A stretch of DNA of 48,581 nt from JBFMCT01 sp046565765. Its GTDB lineage: Bacteria > Actinomycetota > Acidimicrobiia > Acidimicrobiales > AC-14. The stretch spans positions 1 through 48,581 of the forward strand of contig JBKHXX010000050.1 of assembly GCA_046565765.1 (NCBI GenBank), written 5' to 3'. The translations under genes and the position numbers were made by a program. The notes beneath the pieces were generated by a model. That model ran no database searches. It was not told the DNA's origin and saw only the letters and a program-made list of their open reading frames with translations. Of this stretch, positions 15,557-22,539 are shown in pieces. The number at the start of each line of letters is the position of its first letter. The stretch's first letter is position 1.

Positions 15557-15817
15557 TCACTGGACCGGGTCCTCCCGCTCCGCCTTCTGCACCCCGTAGG
15601 CGACGACGATGGCCGGCGCCAGCAGGACCGACCCCACCGCCATCGACGCCACCACCACGGTGACGAGCGGGGAGGGGAACTGGGCCATGGCGGCGGCCAC
15701 GAAGGCGATCACCGCCACCCCGAAGCACAGGTAGCCGGCCCGCTTGGCCAGGGCGGCGAGGGCCCCGATCTGGCGGCGCCGGGCCCGGACCGGGTCGGGA
15801 GGGCCGCTGGTTACCAT
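15557..15817 (-). CDS. Small two-helix membrane protein
   Basis: This is an 86-aa protein with a basic N-terminus (RARRRQ), two transmembrane helices (YLCFGVAVIAFVAAAMA and a second running VTVVVASMAVGSVLLAPAIVV) and a charged end (KAEREDPVQ). The family is not recognised. ATG at 15817-15815 lies ten bases from the divergent TTG start of the DHPS-like gene. It converges with the cold-shock gene across a 195-base gap that contains the hairpin at 15441. Confidence 0.65.
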   Translation of the reverse strand: MVTSGPPDPVRARRRQIGALAALAKRAGYLCFGVAVIAFVAAAMAQFPSPLVTVVVASMAVGSVLLAPAIVVAYGVQKAEREDPVQ

Positions 15818-15826
15818 CGGGCCCGC

Positions 15827-16708
15827 TTGCTCACCCTGCGCAACCGCACGCTGTCGTGGACTCGGCCGCTGCTCATGGGCGTGGTGAACGTCAACCCCGA
15901 CTCCTTCTCCGACCCCGGGCCGCGCACGCTGGACATGGTCGTCGACAAGGCCGCCGCCCTGGTGGCCGACGGGGCCACCATGGTGGACGTGGGGGCCCAG
16001 TCGGCCATCACCAACCGGCCGCCGATGGACCCGGCCCACGAGGCGGACCTGGTCGCCCCCGCGGTCGAACGCATCCGCCAAGCGTGCCCCGGAGCGGTCG
16101 TCTCCGTCGACACGTACAAGCCGGAGGTGGCCCGGGCCGCCCTGGCCGCCGGAGCCGACCTGGTCAACGACGTCTCGGGGCTGGCCGACCCGGCCCTGGC
16201 CCGGCTGTGCGCGGCCGACGGCGCCGGCCTGGTCGTGATGCACACGTCGGCCCCGCCCCTCACCCGGCTCCAGGACCCCCGGCGCTACCCGGGCGGGGTG
16301 GCCGCCGAGGTCGCCGCCTTCCTCCAGGACCGGATGGAGGAGGCGGTGGCGGCGGGCGTGGCGGCCGAGTCGATCGTGCTCGACCCTGGGGTGGACTTCA
16401 CCAAGACGCCCGGCCAATCGGTCGCGTTGCTGCGCGGCATCGGGGAGGTGGCCGCACTGGGCCGGCCTCTGCTGCTGGCCCTCTCCCGCAAGGACTTCGT
16501 CGGTGCCCTCACCGGCCGCCCGCCCTCCCGGCGGGACCCCGGCACGCTCGGTGCCGTCGCAGCCGTGAGCGACGTGCCGGCGCTGATCCTGCGCGTCCAC
16601 GACGTGGCCGGGGTGCGCGACTTCCTTCTCGTGCGAGAGGCGATCGAGGGGCCGGGCGAGCGCGATCCCTCACTCCTCCTGCCCGAGCACCTCCGCCACG
16701 AGCGCTAA
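15827..16708 (+). CDS. folP: Dihydropteroate synthase-like protein
   Basis: This 293-aa TIM barrel belongs to the pterin-binding (DHPS) family, which joins hydroxymethyl-dihydropterin diphosphate to p-aminobenzoate in folate synthesis. Recognisable motifs are NPDSFSD (about residue 23), SVDTYKPEVA, LVNDVSG, DPGVDFTKT and LALSRKDFVG near the C-terminus. The second conserved loop, normally GGESTRPG, reads GAQSAITNRP here, and the Asn of the DPGxxFxKTxxHN motif is changed. The protein could be a standard FolP with a variant loop or a FolP2-like paralogue without DHPS activity. No other folate genes are adjacent. Its TAA stop shares bases with the converging VOC gene stop (CTAA). Confidence 0.8.
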   Translation: MLTLRNRTLSWTRPLLMGVVNVNPDSFSDPGPRTLDMVVDKAAALVADGATMVDVGAQSAITNRPPMDPAHEADLVAPAVERIRQACPGAVVSVDTYKPEVARAALAAGADLVNDVSGLADPALARLCAADGAGLVVMHTSAPPLTRLQDPRRYPGGVAAEVAAFLQDRMEEAVAAGVAAESIVLDPGVDFTKTPGQSVALLRGIGEVAALGRPLLLALSRKDFVGALTGRPPSRRDPGTLGAVAAVSDVPALILRVHDVAGVRDFLLVREAIEGPGERDPSLLLPEHLRHER

Positions 16709-17130
16709 CCCCCGGCCGGCTCCGGCTCGCCCAGGATCGACAGGATGTTGCCGGCCGGGTCCTTGAACCAGGCGATGGCGGTGGGGCCGGGCCCGCCCCG
16801 GAGCACACCCCGGTCGTCGGTCTTGAGCATGTCGTCGTCGTAGACCTCGAACGTCACCCCCTTGGCGGTGAGGGCGTCGACCGCCGCATCGACGTCGTCG
16901 ACCAGGAAGTTGAGGACGGTGAACGCGGCCGGCTGGTGGTCGGGCTTGGGGTAGATCAGCACGTTGCCCCCGCCCGGGATGCACAGGTTGAGCGGCCCGG
17001 GCATGTCGGGCACGTCGAGCACCTTGAGCCCGAGGGTCTCCCCGTAGAACCGCCGGGCCACCTCCGCGTCGTCGACCGAGAAGCTGCTGAATGCTCCGTA
17101 GTCCTTGAACACGCCCGCGACGGTACCCAT
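16705..17130 (-). CDS. VOC-family (glyoxalase/dioxygenase fold) protein
   Basis: This is a 141-aa vicinal-oxygen-chelate protein with two beta-alpha-beta-beta-beta units. The first runs 'AFSSFSVDDAEVARRFYGETLGLKVLD' and the second 'FLVDDVDAAVDALTAKGVTFEVYDDD...AWFKDPAGNILSILG'. The usual metal-binding His near the N-terminus is not obvious, so it may be a bleomycin-resistance-like or enzyme-inactive member. It lies three bases after dinB and is likely co-transcribed with it, which would place it under SOS control. The stop overlaps the folP-like stop on the other strand. Confidence 0.85.
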   Translation of the reverse strand: MGTVAGVFKDYGAFSSFSVDDAEVARRFYGETLGLKVLDVPDMPGPLNLCIPGGGNVLIYPKPDHQPAAFTVLNFLVDDVDAAVDALTAKGVTFEVYDDDMLKTDDRGVLRGGPGPTAIAWFKDPAGNILSILGEPEPAGG

Positions 17131-17133
17131 GGC

Positions 17134-18330
17134 TCAGTCGGGGAGCATCGGCATGGTCCAGCCCGGGTCGCGGCCGAGGAGGGCGGCCCGCTGCACGGCG
17201 GCGGTGCCGAACCGCTCACGCACCCCGTCGAGGGCGGCGTCCAGGTCGCGACCACCGCCGCTGCGGCGGTCGAAGGGGAGGGCCAGCTGCACGGCCCGGT
17301 CGTCGCCCAGGTTGCCCACCGACACGCCCAGGAGGGTGATGCCCCGCTCGGCGATGACGGGCCGGGCCCCGGCCAGCAGGTCGCGCACGGCGGCGAGGAT
17401 GTCGTCGGTGGCGGCGGTCGCCTGGGGAAGGGTGTGCGAACGGGTGGCCCGGCTCAGGTCGTCGAATCGCAGCCGCAGGACGACGGTGCGGCCCACCCGG
17501 CCGGCCGAGCGCATCCGGCGCGTGACCCGGTCGACGATGGCCGTGGCGGTGGCGTCGAGGTCGGAGGGCCGCCGCCGGGCGGCCCGGCCCAGGGCGCGCT
17601 GGGACCCGATCGAGCCTCGCCGGCGGCCACCCTCCACCGGCCGGGGGTCGTGGTTGTGGGCCAGGGCGTGGAGCTTGCGGCCCGACGCCCGCCCCAGCAT
17701 GGCCACGAGCGTGGCCTCGGGCAGGCGAGCCACCTGCTCCACCCGGTCGAGGCCGCGGGCGTGCAGCTTGCCGGCCGTCACCTGGCCCACGCCCCACAGC
17801 AGCTCCACCGGCAGCGGGTGCAGGAAGGCCAGCTCGTCCTCCGGCTCCACCACCAGCAGGCCGTCGGGCTTGGCCACCCGGCTGGCCACCTTGGCCAGGA
17901 ACTTGGTGCGGGCCACGCCCACGGTGATGGGCAGGCCGACCCGCTCCCGCACCTGCCGCCGCAGCCGCTCGGCGATCTCCCGGGGCGTGCCCGACACCCG
18001 CCGCAGGCCCCCCACGTCGAGGAAGGCCTCGTCGACCGAGATCCCCTCCACCAGGGGGGTCGTGTCCTCGAACACCGCGAACACGGCCTTGCTGGCCTCG
18101 GTGTAGGCGTGCATGCGAGGCGGCACGACGATCAGGCCCGGGCACAACCGCCTGGCCTCGGCGCCGCCCATCGCCCCCTTGACCCCGTGGGCCTTGGCCT
18201 CGTAGCTGGCCGCCAGCACCACGCCGCCGCCCACCGCCACCGGCCTGCCGCGAAGCGAGGGGTCGTCGCGCTGCTCCACGGACGCGTAGAACGAGTCGAG
18301 GTCGGCGTGGAGGATGGTCGCCCCGCTCAT
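17134..18330 (-). CDS. dinB: DNA polymerase IV (Y-family translesion polymerase)
   Basis: This 398-aa Y-family polymerase bypasses DNA lesions. The catalytic palm shows 'HADLDSFYASVEQ' (first Asp pair) and 'SVDEAFLDVGGL' (SVDE), and the finger region has 'AASYEAKAHGV'. The helix-hairpin-helix 'LWGVGQVTAGKLHARGLDRVEQVARL' and a C-terminal little-finger domain follow. The end lacks a clear beta-clamp-binding QxxLF peptide, although 'VQLALPFDRR' inside the little finger resembles one. A perfect LexA palindrome abuts the start codon, so expression should be DNA-damage inducible. The downstream VOC gene is three bases away. Confidence 0.93.
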   Translation of the reverse strand: MSGATILHADLDSFYASVEQRDDPSLRGRPVAVGGGVVLAASYEAKAHGVKGAMGGAEARRLCPGLIVVPPRMHAYTEASKAVFAVFEDTTPLVEGISVDEAFLDVGGLRRVSGTPREIAERLRRQVRERVGLPITVGVARTKFLAKVASRVAKPDGLLVVEPEDELAFLHPLPVELLWGVGQVTAGKLHARGLDRVEQVARLPEATLVAMLGRASGRKLHALAHNHDPRPVEGGRRRGSIGSQRALGRAARRRPSDLDATATAIVDRVTRRMRSAGRVGRTVVLRLRFDDLSRATRSHTLPQATAATDDILAAVRDLLAGARPVIAERGITLLGVSVGNLGDDRAVQLALPFDRRSGGGRDLDAALDGVRERFGTAAVQRAALLGRDPGWTMPMLPD

Positions 18331-18346
18331 GGGAACATATGTTCCC
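18331..18346 (-). promoter_or_regulatory. LexA (SOS) box abutting the dinB start
   Basis: GGGAACATATGTTCCC is a perfect 16-bp palindrome containing GAAC-N4-GTTC, the core of the actinobacterial LexA box. Its last base is adjacent to the dinB ATG (18330). On the dinB strand it contains TATGTT, a TANNNT -10 match three bases before the ATG, so repressor and polymerase sites coincide. Confidence 0.75.
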
Positions 18347-18402
18347 CCACGACGACGGCGATTGCCAGCGCGTGCGGGTTGGAGGCCCGCTCGCAGGCGC
18401 GG

Positions 18403-20505
18403 TTACCGGCCGGGTCGGCGGCCGAAGGCGTCCACCAGGGCGTGCCGCCATCCGATGAACCGGCCGACGGCATAGGCCAGGAGGCCGACGTTGGCGGCCC
18501 CGAACACAGCGTGCACCCAGCGTTCGGCGGTGAGGTCGACCGCCACCCCCAGCGACCAGTACGCCAGCAGGCAGAACTCCATCGCCACGTACAGGGCCGG
18601 CGCCCGGGTCCGGCCCGCCACCTTGGGCGTGCGACCGAACGGGATCTTCCTCTTCGTCGCCGCCTGCTGCAGGGACTTCAGGACTCCTGCGATGTTGATC
18701 GGCAGCAGGAGCAGGTTGAGGGCGTAGACCCGAACGAGCTCTCGGTTGCCGTACCCGGCCTGGCGGAGGTCGCGCCCGTACAGGAGGAAGTAGGGCAGGG
18801 CGATGAGGGGTATCCAGGCGCTCGCCTCCGGCGCGCCGAAGGGGTACCCCAGCAGGAGCAGCAGTCCCACGTTCACCCCGGTGATCGAGGTGAGGTAGTG
18901 GAGCCGCATGAGGCTCTCGCTCGGACGGGTACGGCGGCGGCGACCGAGGATGTGGCGGAGGAGCTTGGGCAGGATGATGAGCCCGCCGTTCGCCCACCGC
19001 CGCCGCTGGATGACGAGCGACCCGAAATCGGGCGGCGTGGCGCTGTAGGAGAGCCGCTCGGGATAGTTGAGGAGTTGCCAGCCCCGGTCGATGAGGTCGA
19101 CGCTCGACTCGGTGTCCTCGATCACCGTGCGGTCCTGGATGTAGCGGCGGACCGGGAACCCACGCTCGACGTCGTGGGCGACCAGGTCGTCCAGGGCAGA
19201 CCTGCGGATGAGCGCGTTGGCTCCCACCCAGAACGTCGCCCCGTGGTGCGTGAAGCCCTGGTGGATGATGTACTGGATGTCCGTCGTCGCACCGGCCGTG
19301 CGTTCCAGCGCGCCGGGAGGCCCCGGAATGGCGCTGTAGGGAGTCTGCGCCACGGCGACCTGCTCGTTCCCCGGCTGCTCGAGGACCTCCACCAGGCGCG
19401 CCGCGTAGTTCGGCACGAGCACGCTGTCGGCGTCCAGGGTGACCACGTAGGTGGAGTCGGGAGGGGCGATGTCGGCCTCGCCGTCGGCGGGCACCAGGTG
19501 CCGACCGTCGGGCCGCCCTTCCTCTCGCCACGGCCGCCCCAGCAGCCCGACGTAGCTGTTGAGGTTCATGGCCTTGTTCGGCTCATGGGAGAGGTTGACG
19601 TAGCGCTTCCGCTCGAACGCGGTGACGGTGACCTCGAACCGGGCGAGCAGGCGCCGGTACCCGAGCCTGAGGGTGTCGACACTCGCCGGCCGCCGCTCGA
19701 GGAGCTCACGAGCGTCGTCTCGATGGGTGCGCGCAGCCTCCCTGAGCACCTGTTCGACGAACACCGCGGCGGTGTGGTCATCCGGGGCCTCGGCTGCTGC
19801 ACGGTCCTCGAACCACCCGGCCGCGCTTTCGTGGAGGGCCGCCAGCACGCTCACCTCGTCCACCGTCCGCCCCGCCAACGGGCGCGCCTCGAAGGCGGCG
19901 AGGGCCGACCGGGCCCGCTCCGCGGGCCCGCCCAGGAGCGCCTCGACGGTGCGCGGCAGCTCGCGCGCCGCTTCCAGCAGCCGGCGCCCCTCCTCGTCGC
20001 CCGGGTCCGGCGGGTCGTCGATGAGCAGGACGACGTGCTTCGCCGGGTACTCCTGGATGGCGGCCGACATGAGGGCGTGGCGGATCACGTCCGGTTCCTC
20101 CCGGTAGGACGGGATCAGGGCCACCAGCGGGCGCACCGGGCCCTCGTAGAGCCTGTCGAGCTCGGCCCTGGTCGTGGGGCGATGGTCCCGGAGCCGGAGG
20201 AAGTACCCCAGCCGAGCGGCCTGGTACACGAAGTTCCCGTAGACGAGGAACGTGACGACGAGGGCGAAGACGGTCCACTCGACCGTGCGCCCGACGGCAC
20301 CGTCGCCGACTGCGGCCACGACGGCGCCGCTCATCCCGGCCCAGAAGGCACCGAACGCGACGAGGGAGACGACCAGGGACGTCCGGGTGAGGCCGATCTC
20401 CACCCGCGGGTTGACGGCCCGGTCGCCCCGGTGTCCCGCCGGCGGGGGCCCGGTCGCCGCCGGAGACGTGGCGCGGCCGCGGTCGAGGAGCGAGGTACGG
20501 GGCAT
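18403..20505 (-). CDS. Membrane glycosyltransferase family 2, cellulose-synthase-like
   Basis: This is a 700-aa processive-type GT2 enzyme. Two N-terminal transmembrane helices (about residues 40-66 and 76-98) precede the catalytic domain. The domain has a DD motif (163-164), a DAD metal/nucleotide site (358-360), an IED catalytic-base motif (462-464, usually TED) and QRRRW (500-504, the product-terminus motif). Five or so C-terminal helices follow. Unusually, about 140 mostly helical, Ala/Arg/Glu-rich residues are inserted between DD and the next conserved block (about 170-305). The product could be an exopolysaccharide or a glycolipid. No accessory polysaccharide genes are adjacent. The alternative starts (a GTG at V31) would shorten a disordered N-terminus. 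Confidence 0.82.
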   Translation of the reverse strand: MPRTSLLDRGRATSPAATGPPPAGHRGDRAVNPRVEIGLTRTSLVVSLVAFGAFWAGMSGAVVAAVGDGAVGRTVEWTVFALVVTFLVYGNFVYQAARLGYFLRLRDHRPTTRAELDRLYEGPVRPLVALIPSYREEPDVIRHALMSAAIQEYPAKHVVLLIDDPPDPGDEEGRRLLEAARELPRTVEALLGGPAERARSALAAFEARPLAGRTVDEVSVLAALHESAAGWFEDRAAAEAPDDHTAAVFVEQVLREAARTHRDDARELLERRPASVDTLRLGYRRLLARFEVTVTAFERKRYVNLSHEPNKAMNLNSYVGLLGRPWREEGRPDGRHLVPADGEADIAPPDSTYVVTLDADSVLVPNYAARLVEVLEQPGNEQVAVAQTPYSAIPGPPGALERTAGATTDIQYIIHQGFTHHGATFWVGANALIRRSALDDLVAHDVERGFPVRRYIQDRTVIEDTESSVDLIDRGWQLLNYPERLSYSATPPDFGSLVIQRRRWANGGLIILPKLLRHILGRRRRTRPSESLMRLHYLTSITGVNVGLLLLLGYPFGAPEASAWIPLIALPYFLLYGRDLRQAGYGNRELVRVYALNLLLLPINIAGVLKSLQQAATKRKIPFGRTPKVAGRTRAPALYVAMEFCLLAYWSLGVAVDLTAERWVHAVFGAANVGLLAYAVGRFIGWRHALVDAFGRRPGR

Positions 20506-20678
20506 GGTTCGGGAGTCGTTCGCTTATGGACGCGACGTCGTCAAGCATGTGCCGCCGGCTCGTGTCCACATCCGCCTACCGGGACGACGGAGAGTCCTTC
20601 CCCTCTCGTCCCGTCCTGAACCCCCGGGAGCCACGACCGGCCCGCCGCCCGGGCCGGTCCCCCCCGTCGACACGGCCC

Positions 20679-20714
20679 TCACCGGGGGAGTGCACTTATT
20701 CCAACCCCGTCGAA
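20679..20714. repeat. 36-bp direct repeat, left copy
   Basis: The sequence beginning TCACCGGGGGAGTGCAC and ending CCCCGTCGAA matches 21451-21486 at 32 of 36 positions in the same orientation. It overlaps the last codons and TAA stop of the PIN toxin gene, so the toxin C-terminus is encoded by the repeat. Confidence 0.65.
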
Positions 20715-21154
20715 CGGTCTCCGGATGGACGCCTGATGAACGGGTTGACGATCAGCAGGCCATCGAGGCGCTGGCCATCCTGGAGGTCTTCGGTGAGCAG
20801 CTCTTCGGCGCCCGACCGGCGTGCCGACACGACGATGAGCGCGTCCCAGAACGACAGGTGGTGTCGCTCCTCGAGCCTGGAGGCAGCCAGCACGTCATCG
20901 ACATCCGGCCGGTGGACCGGCCAAGCCGCGTAGGTGGAAACCACGTCGCGGGCCGTCTGCCGGCGCAGCGGCTTGGTGAGCTTACGCGTGACCGTCACGT
21001 AGAACTCCTGGAGGACCTGACTGCTCAGCGAGCCGGACTCGTCCTCCCAGAGCTTCTCCAGCCGGGCTTTGGCGATGGCGTGCTTCTCGCCGGCATCGAC
21101 GTCGTAGGCGTAGACCAAGACGTTGGTGTCCACGAACGTGGTCTCAGCGTTCAT
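20696..21154 (-). CDS. PIN-domain ribonuclease toxin (VapC-like)
   Basis: This 152-aa PIN-domain protein is the predicted toxin of a type II toxin-antitoxin pair, an RNase that inhibits translation. The first acidic residue lies in TTFVDTNVLVYAYD, a conserved Glu in SSQVLQEFYVTV and further acidic residues in SFWDALIVVSA and 'LLTEDLQDG', giving the normal metal-binding set. ATG at 21154-21152 overlaps the antitoxin stop by 11 bases, typical of VapBC coupling. The final residues (STGLE) come from the 36-bp repeat, which may mean that insertion or deletion of flanking DNA replaced the original end. Confidence 0.88.
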   Translation of the reverse strand: MNAETTFVDTNVLVYAYDVDAGEKHAIAKARLEKLWEDESGSLSSQVLQEFYVTVTRKLTKPLRRQTARDVVSTYAAWPVHRPDVDDVLAASRLEERHHLSFWDALIVVSARRSGAEELLTEDLQDGQRLDGLLIVNPFIRRPSGDRSTGLE

Positions 21155-21377
21155 GGAGGTCGTTCCGATCTGGCGGAGCACCGCCGCCGAGGTGGAATCC
21201 GCGATCGAGGTGAGCCAGGGCGTTCGCCTTCGCTCGCTGATAGACGTCGTCCTCGCCCACGAGCCTCTCGATCTCGTGCGCAACCAGCTTGCTCACCGAT
21301 GTCGATCGGCGCGCAGCAAGCACTCGAGCCTTCTTCACGGTCTCCTCGTCGAGCTGCACGGTCAGGTTGCGTTTCAC
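21144..21377 (-). CDS. Ribbon-helix-helix antitoxin (VapB-like)
   Basis: This 77-aa protein begins 'MKRNLTVQLDEETVKKARVLAARRSTSVSKLVAHEIERL', a clear ribbon-helix-helix DNA-binding domain. It is followed by a tail (DDVYQRAKANALAHLDRG) of the kind that blocks the PIN active site. It precedes the toxin with an 11-base overlap. Antitoxins of this type repress their own promoter, and paired GTGGACCAC palindromes lie just upstream (21401-21430). It starts at ATG 21377. Confidence 0.87.
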   Translation of the reverse strand: MKRNLTVQLDEETVKKARVLAARRSTSVSKLVAHEIERLVGEDDVYQRAKANALAHLDRGFHLGGGAPPDRNDLHER

Positions 21378-21400
21378 GACGCCGAGGATACTCGAACCGT

Positions 21401-21430
21401 GTGGACCACGTCGATCACGTGGACCACGTC
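21401..21430 (-). promoter_or_regulatory. Tandem operator of the toxin-antitoxin pair
   Basis: GTGGACCACGTC occurs twice (21401-21412 and 21419-21430) separated by GATCAC, 24 bases upstream of the antitoxin ATG. Each copy contains the near-palindrome GTGGACCAC, and the 18-bp period suits two ribbon-helix-helix dimers on one DNA face. Confidence 0.55.
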
Positions 21431-21450
21431 AAGGCGGGATTTCGTTCGGT

Positions 21451-21486
21451 TCACTGGGGGAGTGCACCTATTCGAACCCTGTCGAA
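21451..21486. repeat. 36-bp direct repeat, right copy
   Basis: The sequence beginning TCACTGGGGGAGTGCAC and ending CCCTGTCGAA matches the left copy at 20679-20714 with four mismatches. Together the two copies bracket the VapBC genes and their operator. The unit also contains an internal dyad TTCGA/TCGAA. Confidence 0.65.
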
Positions 21487-21692
21487 TCCTTCCGCACACA
21501 GGGCGCGTCGGTGCGGTATCCCTCTACGGATGCACTTGAAGAGGTTGCGCGACGACCTGTTGCTTTACGACCAGGAGCTCGATCCATCGGCCGCCGAGAC
21601 GCTCACTTCCCTCGGCGGCGCGCGCAGAGTAGAGTTCGTGCATCGACCGGCTCGACAAAGGGAGCGGTCCTGGGCGGATACGGAGGACGCGA

Positions 21693-22334
21693 GTGCGGGC
21701 TCGCACGATGGTCTCACTTCTTGTCGCTGCAGCGTTTGTGCTCGGTGTCCCATCACCGGCGTCGGCGTTCACATTCACGACGAACTGCTCAGGCTCCTTC
21801 TTTGGAAGGACCTTCGGCGGTAACATCAACGTCCCATCCGGTGCTCTTTGTCGTCTTAGCCGTTCGGTTGTCAATGGGAACGCCACTGTCCAACCTGGGG
21901 GGGCGTTGGTCCTCTTGGACGGGACACGTGTCGCCGGGGAGATCACCGCGACTCGGGCGACGGTTCAGAGCGTCAACTCGATGGTCGCCGGCGACGTCCA
22001 GTCGAACGAGCCCGTGAACTTCCAGACGGGGCCGGACCTTTTCCTGTCGAAGGTGTTCCTCTGCGGCAGCTCCATCGGCGGAGACTTGGTTGTGCAGAAC
22101 TCGCCAAGCTTCGGGTCGATCAACATTGGGGGACCGAGGTGCCCGAACTCCCTGGGCAACACCATCGGCGGCGATGTCATCGACGTAAACAACAGGACGG
22201 GGGCCAACGAGCCAAGCCACGCAGTGTTCAATAATCGGATCAACGGTGTGCTCCAGTGCAGCGGGAACGTGCCGCCCCCCGTAGGGAGTGGGAACCAAGC
22301 GACGCTCAAGACCGGACAGTGTGCAGCTCTCTGA
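21693..22334 (+). CDS. Secreted beta-repeat protein, unknown function
   Basis: This is a 213-aa exported protein. The signal peptide ends near 'SPASA' (about residue 28). The mature part carries six cysteines and short repeating patterns such as GGNINVPSGALCRL, NGNATVQPGGALVLLDGT, IGGDLVVQNSPSFGSINIGG and GGDVIDVNNRTG. They suggest a right-handed beta-helix of the bactofilin or pectate-lyase kind. No catalytic motif is visible. GTG at 21693 or ATG at 21708 could be the start. Codon usage is visibly less GC-biased than in the flanking operons, and with the neighbouring VapBC and recombinase genes this suggests acquired DNA. Confidence 0.6.
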   Translation: MRARTMVSLLVAAAFVLGVPSPASAFTFTTNCSGSFFGRTFGGNINVPSGALCRLSRSVVNGNATVQPGGALVLLDGTRVAGEITATRATVQSVNSMVAGDVQSNEPVNFQTGPDLFLSKVFLCGSSIGGDLVVQNSPSFGSINIGGPRCPNSLGNTIGGDVIDVNNRTGANEPSHAVFNNRINGVLQCSGNVPPPVGSGNQATLKTGQCAAL

Positions 22335-22539
22335 GTGCCGTAGGGTCGTTCGAAGAGCCGGAAACACAGGAAAGCCAAGGCCCGCATGCGCGGCCGCGTC
22401 CGCCACGACGCCCACGGAAGCGTCAGTTGAGGTCAATTGTCGGCCGGGTGTTGAATGAGCAGCCGGAACTCGTTCGCCACCAGTGGCTCTTGGACCCATG
22501 TGCGGGTCAGCTGACACAAGCGGCTGCGCTGGTCGGACG

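Noticed and set aside
15856..20619. Open reading frame of more than 1,500 codons on the plus strand across the folP-like, VOC, dinB and glycosyltransferase genes
   Set aside because: It is antisense or out of frame to four recognised genes and translates into repetitive Gly/Arg/Asp text typical of shadow frames in GC-rich DNA.
21451..21486. A tRNA 3' end in the 36-bp repeat (reverse strand contains GGTTCGAAT followed by an acceptor-like CTCCCCCA)
   Set aside because: The bases flanking the T-loop-like motif do not pair to form a T stem, and no remaining tRNA body is present. It is therefore not called a tRNA or a tRNA attachment site.
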